This document shows, piece after piece, positions 11,401-20,400 of a stretch of 64,000 nt of DNA. Made by a program: the position numbers and the translations under genes. Source of the DNA: Mesostigma viride. Lineage: Eukaryota > Streptophyta > Mesostigmatophyceae > Mesostigmatales > Mesostigmataceae. The notes under the pieces are model-generated. The model was not told the DNA's origin. It did no database searches and worked only from the letters and a program-made list of their open reading frames with translations. The stretch is from assembly GCA_009746045.1 (NCBI GenBank), contig RPFO01000154.1, positions 6,651,038 through 6,715,037 on the forward strand, given 5' to 3'. Position 1 is the stretch's first letter. The number at the start of each line of letters is the position of its first letter.

Positions 11401-14400
11401 GCTACTGTGCCCTGTCACTGGCTGGCGACAAGCATAACCACTGCCCACTGGGTCTGGGTCGCTATACTTCCCACAACCCTGCTGACCAGGCCAGTCGGCG
11501 CGGCACCTGATTTCACCACGTGCGGAGACGTGCACCCCAACCTGGGCCTGAGGGGGCGCGGTGCCCGTGTGACTTTGCACTTTTGGAGGGCACCATGGAC
11601 CTTCAAAATTTCTACATTGCCAGCCTACCGGCGTGCGGTGGGGTGCCACGTGGCGTGGGCACCGCCTGGCCCAGCTGTCGACATTGTTGACGCGGAAGCC
11701 ATTTTCTGTGAGTGGATTTCTGCTGTCTACCATTCCCGGGGCGGGCGTGGTCGCACCTTATGCCAGCACGCCAAGGCCTGCCTGCACCTGTACTACCCCG
11801 ACGTTGTTCGCAACCGGGTACTTGCAGGCCGCATACTTGCAGGATGGCAGCGGCTTGTTCCAGCTGTCAGCCCTCCGCCTATGTCCTGGCGCCTTTGCTG
11901 TTTTACTGCCCTGTTGCTTATTGCACATCGACATAGGCACTTGAGTGCGTTGATTATTTTTGCTTTCCAGCAGCATTTGCGCATTAGTGAGGCGCTGGGG
12001 CTGTGGGTTTGGGATGTGGCTCATCCCGGCCACCCCCTCCTGAAGCCAAGGCCCACGGTCGGTGACCTAGTGCTCCGCAACGCCAAGACTGTGCAGGGAG
12101 CGGCCCAGCACGTCCTCGTCCGGGATCCACTTTCTTTGTGGCTCCTGCGACGCTTGACCGCTGGCCAGCCCCCGGATGCACTTATTTTTTGGAGCTTGAC
12201 CTACAGCCAGGCTTGGCAGCCGTGGGAGGCGATGCAGACCCGTATTGGCATTCCAGGCATGTTTTCTTTTCACGTCCTCCTGCATGAGGGGATGCATGAC
12301 GCCATCGCCGGGCATTCACCGGTGGAGGCCATTCAGCTGTGCGGCCTATGGGCGTCGGCCCTTTGGGTCCCGCGCTACATTGGCCTCCGTCAAAGCCTGC
12401 TGGGGCGTGACATCTTCCAGGTCCTCTGGGCCCAGGCCGGGGTTTAGACGATGGCCACTTTGGGCGCCAGCAGTTTTGTTTTATAATGAGCTGGGAGATC
12501 TAGTTAGCTAAGAGTTGGCAAGTTGAAATGGGGATAGTGTGCTAGGCTGTTATTACTGTGTTATGTATGCCCGTACTTTGGCATGGGTGACTGAGTTGCC
12601 ATCCAAGATGGGAAGTACTAGCTCTAGCATCGCGTTTATCGTTGATAATTGGTGCGTTGCGGACGCGGAAAATGTTTTACTCCACTTCGTCACCCCTGTT
12701 GTGTGGTACACGCAGAAAGTGTGGCAGGCTCATGATCAGATGGCGTGTTTAATTACACACTTGACAAGTATTAAATGTAGACAGACAGGTGGAATCCAAT
12801 TCTCATTGCATCCCCAATGTCTCTATCTGTTTACGGCTGTATATGAAAGGTACAGTAGATGGCCATTGTATCTGGTGAAGATGAGGCACCATACTGTATA
12901 TGAAAGGTACAGTAGATGGCCATTAATCTGCTGAAGATGAGGCACCATACTGTATATGAAAGGTACAGTAGATGGCCATTAATCTGCTGAAGATGAGGCA
13001 CCATAATGTATATGAAAGGTACAGTAGATGGCCATTATATCTGCTGAAGATGAGGCACCATACTGTATATGAAAGGTACAGTAGATGGCCATTATATCTG
13101 CTGAAGATGAGGCACCATACTGTATATGAAAGGTACAGTAGATGGCCATTATATCTGCTGAAGATGAGGCGCCATACTGTATATGAAAGGTACAGTAGAT
13201 GGCCATTAATCTGCTGAAGATGAGGCACCATACTGTATATGAAAGGTACAGTAGATGGCCATTATATCTGCTGAAGATGAGGCACCATACTGTATATGAA
13301 AGGTACAGTAGATGGCCTTTATATCTGCTGAAGATGAGGCACCATACTGTATATGAAAGGTACAGTAGATGGCCATTATATCTGCTGAAGATGAGGCGCC
13401 ATACTGTATATGAAAGGTACAGTAGATGGCCATTAATCTGCTGAAGATGAGGCACCATACTGTATATGAAAGGTACAGTAGATGGCCATTATATCTGCTG
13501 AAGATGAGGCACCATACTGTATATGAAAGGTACAGTAGATGGCCTTTATATCTGCTGAAGATGAGGCACCATACTGTATATGAAAGGTACAGTAGATGGC
13601 CATTATATCTGCTGAAGATGAGGCACCATACTGTATATGAAAGGTACAGTGTTCTGAAGTAATGTTGGCTAAGGTTCGTAGCTATAAGCGGTCAGATGGC
13701 TTTTGCCTCAAATCCTGAGTGGCGCTATACTGCTGCGACCATGTCCTGCTGCTGTTCAGCTAAGAAATGGAAGGCTCATGCTAGTAAAATCTTTAGTTCC
13801 TGTCTCTAGCCTGTTATCATGAATAATGGAATAGAGTATACATAAATCTATGTTTTATATGTGTCTTTGATCTGCGTGCTGCATCCAGCGACATGCAAAT
13901 GGTGTCAAGCACATGGAATGTTGGGGTAAAACCCAGCGAGTCCAATCATTCTCTACACAGTGGCTAAGGCAGATAGTGCTGTTCTGTGCTCTCTAATTGA
14001 CAGCCCAAGCCCACTGGCGCTGGGTCAGACTGGGTGCTTTCGTAACAACTGCTGATGCCGACGCTGCTGATGCGTTCACGCGGCGATGCCCGTGTCCTGG
14101 CCTAGCTCGGGCAACAAGCTTTTCGGGTTCTCGCGTTGTTGGACCCAATTATTTCTCGACCCATATCCGCATGGAAGGCGGAGGGAGAACTTCCTGCAGG
14201 CCAATCAGGGTTGGGACAACATCATGCCATGTTCTTGTTTTGCTGTGTGTGTTCCTGTATGCCAGGAACTGTAGCGGCTACACGTCGTGTAGAAAATGCG
14301 GGTAGAGGGGCATTACATCCATGGGTCAGCCCTCTGCACTAACTAGTGTGCTCTCCCTCTATACCGTGCAGTACAGTTGGCCCTGGGGAAACCCAGGTTC

Positions 14401-17400
14401 AGTAGTCCATGATGATGCATACTAGACGTTAACGTACCCTTTGTAGTAGTAAAGTGTGGCTACTGATGTGTTGTATTTGTTGGTGCGCGTGAAGCAACGC
14501 AGAAAAAAAAGCTTTGATTTTATTTCTAGGTTTCCCTCACGGTGTTCGCTTGCGTGTTGCCGTGTTCCTGCCTACAGGGTCCTCTTCTCAAACCTTTTGA
14601 GTGGCACCATCCTTCCGCTGCGAAATTTCACCTCTCTGCAAATCCTGTAAGTCTTTTGTCCATATGCTTGTGTACTTTTAGTTGCTCGAGCTGCGTTGCT
14701 TGGCAAAGCCTCACGCGAGGTGGCGTTCAAGCTGTCTATTTGTGTTTTGGTGAGACGGCTCTCAATTTACCTGGTGCCACATAGTGGGCGCACATGATGT
14801 ATCAAGGGTCAGCCTACATGCATCTATGTTTTCACGAATGGTGGAATGTTGTTTCTGGCAGTGGTCACAGTCCCCCCCCTTGCCCAGTCACTCGGGGATT
14901 TGGTACGTTTAAGCACGAATGTGGGAGGTTGCCCCACTACCTGGTTTGTTCACTTCCTCACCTGGCACGCACCCTGGGTGGGGGATGGTAGGAGGGTCTG
15001 TAATTGCTACGTTCCCAAATTTTACGTGCTGTCAAAGGATCGGATTTCTTTGAAAATAGTTTATGATAGTGGTACTAGAAGAGACCGCTGCAAGCGGCTG
15101 GGACAGTCGCCGGCTTTAAGTCCCACCGACCGCGCGGATAGCATGCGTTAGACAAGTCATAAACTAAATACTACTACTCAGGGGGCATTGTGTGCCGGCT
15201 GCCCTTCGCCAGCCTGCGCGTCACTAGCTTTGGGCGCTAGTGCGCACTGTACAACATTTCTAAAAATCCGGCGCCCCATGTTAGTGACGTGGTGGTCGCC
15301 ACTTGTCAGTGGCCATACTTTGTGAAAGCACTTTTCGTGGCAAGCCCTAGTGGGCTTTGGAACTAGCAGTAGGAATAGTTCAAAGCTAATGTATGTCATA
15401 GGGAGGTTGTGACGCAAGTGTGACGTTACACGGAACTTGAATGACGGTTGTCAACGGCTGTCCTGCTTGGCGGAAGGAGAATATAGCCAAAGGTAGGTTT
15501 TTTGTCTAGGCAGTTTCTTTCACCCGCTCACCCGCCCTTTTTCTCCGTTGATTGGGGGCATGCACTACGTGCTGAGTTTTTTTCTTATTCGGCTCCACTT
15601 TGCCGTTCATTCCTGATGGTCCAGCCCACTCATTGGCAATAAAGACGGGGGGTTATTGGGAGTGAGCGGGTGTAATAGATTAAAGCAACCAGGTGTCCAC
15701 AAATCAGTAACAATCATTTGACATGATATCACAAACAAATCACAATCAAAGCACTAATTGCATGTCCCCATCGGTGCAATGATGTTACGCGATACCCTGT
15801 TTGCTTCTGTCTTGCAGAGATCTCTCCAACAACCAGCTGAGCGGCACCATCCCGGATATGTCGTCTATGTCGTCTTTGTAAGCCTCCCCCCCAATGCCTT
15901 CAGTGATGGCCGTGAATAGCCGCACTTGTTGCTTCTTCTTGGAGTACTGCTAATTAAGAATGTATTTTCTCATGCCTGCTGAAACCCTACTACACGAACT
16001 GGAGACACTGCACTTAGCCGGCCTGTGTGTTATGAAAAGGGGCAACACATACAACACATACTAGCTAGGTAATCTGAGCATACTTTCTTTATTATATTGA
16101 GATGGAAGGGTAGCGGCTATAGCTAGGTTATAAGGTTCACGTGACATACCTTTCGAGGCCGGTGCGGCCTGATTCGGATCGGCAGTGGCAGTGATTTGGC
16201 CAGTTTCCTGGCCAGGTGGCAAGAGCTACCTTGTTATACAAACCTGCCACTGTTAGGGCTCTCCTAGTAGTGGTTACCTAGATCTAAGACTGTTCTCTCA
16301 CGCAATATATGACATACGGTAAGAACCCCGGCAAACTTACGAAAGCCGCAGGCAATGAGAACGCCCATGCGCGTCATTTGTTCAGACGCAAAATTGCGGG
16401 GCGAAACAACTGCCGTCCAGGGCAAGGCCGTGTGACACGCAAAAAAGACAAATGCAAGCCCACCTAGCTAAGGTTGCCATCTTTTCCATTATTTGTATTC
16501 CCGCCCACCCTCCCTGCTTTTTTGGGGGGGTAAGGCTAGCCTTTTGAAAAGCAATAAGCGTCCCCATGAGCATCGGTGGCCGGGATGTGGCCTGCCTTTG
16601 GTACGTGCTCCACTCATTGTTTAATAAAAGAGTCTGGTTACCCTGGAGCTGCCCAGTTAATAAAATGCTCTAATCATAGTGCGCGCATATCTATAGCCCG
16701 GCTTTTGATCGGCTCCACTTGCCATGGACTGCCTGTACAGGAGAAGCAGTAACAGAGAGAAAGACTCTGTACCGGGTGAGCATTGAGCAAGGAGGGTGTT
16801 AAAGAGCTGTATTTGCCTTTGCTCATTTCTCATTTGTGCATGTGTGTGGGATGCTCTGCTTGTTTTCGCATCGCAGGAAACTGTCCAAAAACCAGCTGAG
16901 CGGCACAATCCCTCGGCTGCCTAGTACCGGCCTGGGATACTTGTAAGCGATCCCTATACATAAGTCAGTGATTGTGCGATGGTAAGATATAATGTGCTTC
17001 TGTCCTGGACATGATTGGTAGTGTTAATTAGTTAGCACAGGAAACAAGTAGAGGAACATATTGACAGAAAATGGCTCTGCATTACATAGGCCATGAGCGA
17101 CGAGCCATGCTGTTAACTACTTTTTGTAGGTGAAACACTTGGTGGGAGACCGGTCTACGATCGTAGGCTGGGGCTCAAAAATCAAGTTTGAATTTTATTT
17201 TGAGTAGCGCAATGGACAGATCTCCGCGAGAGGATCCTGGATCATACCTTGGATTCCGGAAAGTCCGTTTTCAGTTGAGCGATAGTAGGCCTACAAGACA
17301 GGTAAACATGGCTGTAAGGTGATACTTAAGCATCAAATGGGCCAAAGCTAAGACAGACCAAGTAGCTTGTTGGGGGGTCCAAACAATAATTTTAGTAGTG

Positions 17401-20400
17401 CAATTGATAGATCTTGATGAGGGCACTCAGAATCTGCATGCCACGTCCCAGGAATTGTCCATATTCGAGCGGCACGAACCAAAATATGTTCCTTGCAACC
17501 CAAAAAAATAATTAATTCGCCAAAATTTGCTCTTTTTCTTCCGTAGTCCGGTCTCTCGCCAACTGTTTCAGGTTTCGCCTCGTAATGGCATGGCCCACGC
17601 AGCGCCGGTATGGCTGCGTACATCAGGATATGTGCCGCACTGTTTGGTATCACGTGCACCAGGCATACAGCATGTTGCACCTGAAGCAACACAACAAGAA
17701 TCGCAACAATCCGATTTTTTCGTTCACCGTCCATTTATGTCAACGGCAGGTAGAGGCACACCATGCGGCGGCTTGATGCCGTGTGGTCTGTGATGCATGT
17801 GCACCTGTACTTAGAGTGGTGCGGGGGGCATACATGCAGGGAGGTCTTTTTGCAGCGCGCAACTTTCCAACGTTGAGGAAAGGTGGGCTGGCCGCTACAG
17901 CGGCTGTGCCCGCAGTAAGTCGACGCGGCCGGCCTCCCCAGTAGTTGCAATCTGTTGCATGACCGAAATGCGTGTATAAACTGGTGCATGCATAATGGAA
18001 TGTAAATCTGTGAAACAATACTCACAATTGCTGCACACAGCTTGTGTGCATGACCATGGTGGCAGTATAGCCAAGTTGATGCATTATAATTAGTGGTCAC
18101 GCTGACTGTCGAGCACTGACTGTCGGTCCGGCTGTTGAAGTCGTGCCAAGGATTGATGAGATAAAACACCCCTTCAGCGGGCAGAAAAATACGGCAATAT
18201 TCCCTGCTAATGGATATTTGTAAATGGTTCTAGAAGCGTCTAGAAGCATTGTGCAACGCTGGCGTAACGCTAGTTCAGTGTGCCTCTTGGAAGTCGCTAA
18301 TGCACATGAAATGTGATTGGTGCAATGTCGATAAGGCCTATCGCAATCTTGGGGTTGCACACATGACTTGTAAACATATAAATTGATAAACCCAGGCACC
18401 TAGTGCGTCATTCTTGCAAACATCATTCTCATTCTCAACTGGCAGGCGTGCGAGACAAAGCGGATGAATTCGACAAAGTGCGTATGTATGGGTTCAACTA
18501 TCGCACGGAGCACGTTGATCGCACGCAAGCTCGGCGGCACCAAAATTCTGGCATCGCGTACCACCAGCATGACAGCGCGTTGCAGTTTGGGCGCATAACA
18601 CACATTTTGCAAAACCAACTTGGGGCTACCTGGGGCGTCGGCACTGCTGATCACAATCAACCTCTCACTAGGAAGGTCATGTCGCTCAACCCTCAGCACC
18701 AACTGCGATCCCCATTCTCGCATGGGCGCTGCTAGGGCAGTTTGCAAAATGTGTGTTATGTGCCCAAACTGCAACGCGCCGTCAGGCTGGTGGTACGCGA
18801 TGCCAGAATTTTGGTGCCGCCGAGCTTGCGTGCGATCAGCGTGCTCCGTGCGATAGTTGAACCCATACATACGCACTTTGTCGAATTCATCCGCTTTGTC
18901 TCGCACGCCTGCCAGTTGAGAATGAGAATGATGTTTGCAAGAATGACGCACTAGGTGCCTGGGTTTATCAATTTATATGTTTACAAGTCATGTGTGCAAC
19001 CCCAAGATTGCGATAGGCCTTATTGACATTGCACCAATCACATTTCATGTGCATTAGCGATTTCCAAGAGGCACACTGAACTAGCGTTACGCCAGCGTTG
19101 CACAATGCTTCTAGACGCTTCTAGAACCATTTACAAATATCCATTAGCAGGGAATATTGCCGTATTTTTCTGCCCGCTGAAGGGGTGTTTTATCTCATCA
19201 ATCCTTGGCACGACTTCAACAGCCGGACCGACAGTCAGTGCTCGACAGTCAGCGTGACCACTAATTATAATGCATCAACTTGGCTATACTGCCACCATGG
19301 TCATGCACACAAGCTGTGTGCAGCAATTGTGAGTACTATTTCACAGATTTACATTCCATTATGCATGCACCAGTTTATACACGCATTTCGGTCATGCAAC
19401 AGATTGCAACTCCAGTCATCGGGGGGGGCTGGACTAGTTCCAGCCGCGGATCGAGGTTCGGCGGTTTACCCATTGTTCTAATCCAAAGCAGTGACCGGGG
19501 ACAGGTTCCAACGCTGGTCCTTCAGGGTGTGCCCCCAGCTAGGGCCATGGGGCGCGGCGGGGCTTCATTTTGGAAGTATCAGACAGTCTTGGATTTCGGA
19601 AGTCCAATGATGAGGAAAGGTGTAGATGATGGGAAAAAGTGCTTTCGGCAAAGATACCTGAAAGATGCGCCAGCTGCTAGGGTGTGCTCTCGTGAAGTGT
19701 TGATCCGCTAGGTACAGTAATTCTCTAACCATAGTGCGCGCATATCTATAGCCCGGCTTTTTATCGGCTCCACTTGCCATGGACTACCTGTACAGGAGAA
19801 GCAGTAACAGAGAGAAAGACTCTGTACTGGGTGAGCATTGGGCAAGGAGGGTGATCAAGAGCGGTATTTGCCTTCGCTCATTTCTCATCTGTGCATGCGT
19901 GCGGCACGCCCTGCTTGTTTTCACATTGCAGGGATCTGTCCCAAAACCAGCTGAGCGGCACCATCCCTCGGGTGCTGGGTATCGGACTGGAATGGTTGTA
20001 AGTCATCCCTATACATAAGTCAGTACGTGTGCGACATCTGGTCAGATATATTGTCGTCATCACAATGGGGGTTGGAGCTAGTGGCAGTGGCTCTGCTCCC
20101 GGGGAATCCCAGCGGCTGTTGCCGGTGGGGCTGGTGATGCCGGTTGGGTGAGCTGGAGATTTTCCCAGATGGTGTACGTCAAAGTAGAGTGGTAGCTCTG
20201 GGATGCGCCCCTTCAATCAGGAGAACAAATGTGGCTCCGCCCTGCGTTTTCCTGGGCACTGTAGCGACCATATGGGGACGGGGGTGGGGGCATCATCAAG
20301 CCAATATAAGCCTGCATTCCAAGTGGTTGCGTTCCTACCACCAGGGCTGGTAACGGCCTGGGCGGCCAGAGATAGAGATGTGGGACAAGCTTGGACCAAG

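Larger units (their letters stand above)
9310..12450 (+). mobile_element. DIRS-like tyrosine-recombinase retroelement, degraded (element 2)
   Basis: Starts with only the end of a Gag-like frame (MGKLQHQLEQGPG...SSNNSQ, then stop), matching the Gag end of element 3. Then come a reverse transcriptase (9742-10977), RNase H (11193-11510) and tyrosine recombinase (to 12447) in different frames, an order typical of DIRS/PAT elements. In-frame stops at 10087 and lost recombinase residues make it inactive. It lies in the gene A intron between exons 8859 and 14578, in the gene's orientation. Confidence 0.82.

Noticed and set aside
12923-13662. Open frames and a CRISPR-like look in the 57-bp array
   Set aside because: Units are contiguous without unique spacers, so it is a minisatellite; frames stay open only because the unit lacks stops in that phase.
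18400-18951. Mirror ORFs on both strands of the foldback element, with a faint Copia-like stretch
   Set aside because: Both frames come from the same palindromic arm; one short similarity is not enough to call a protease or Gag-Pol.
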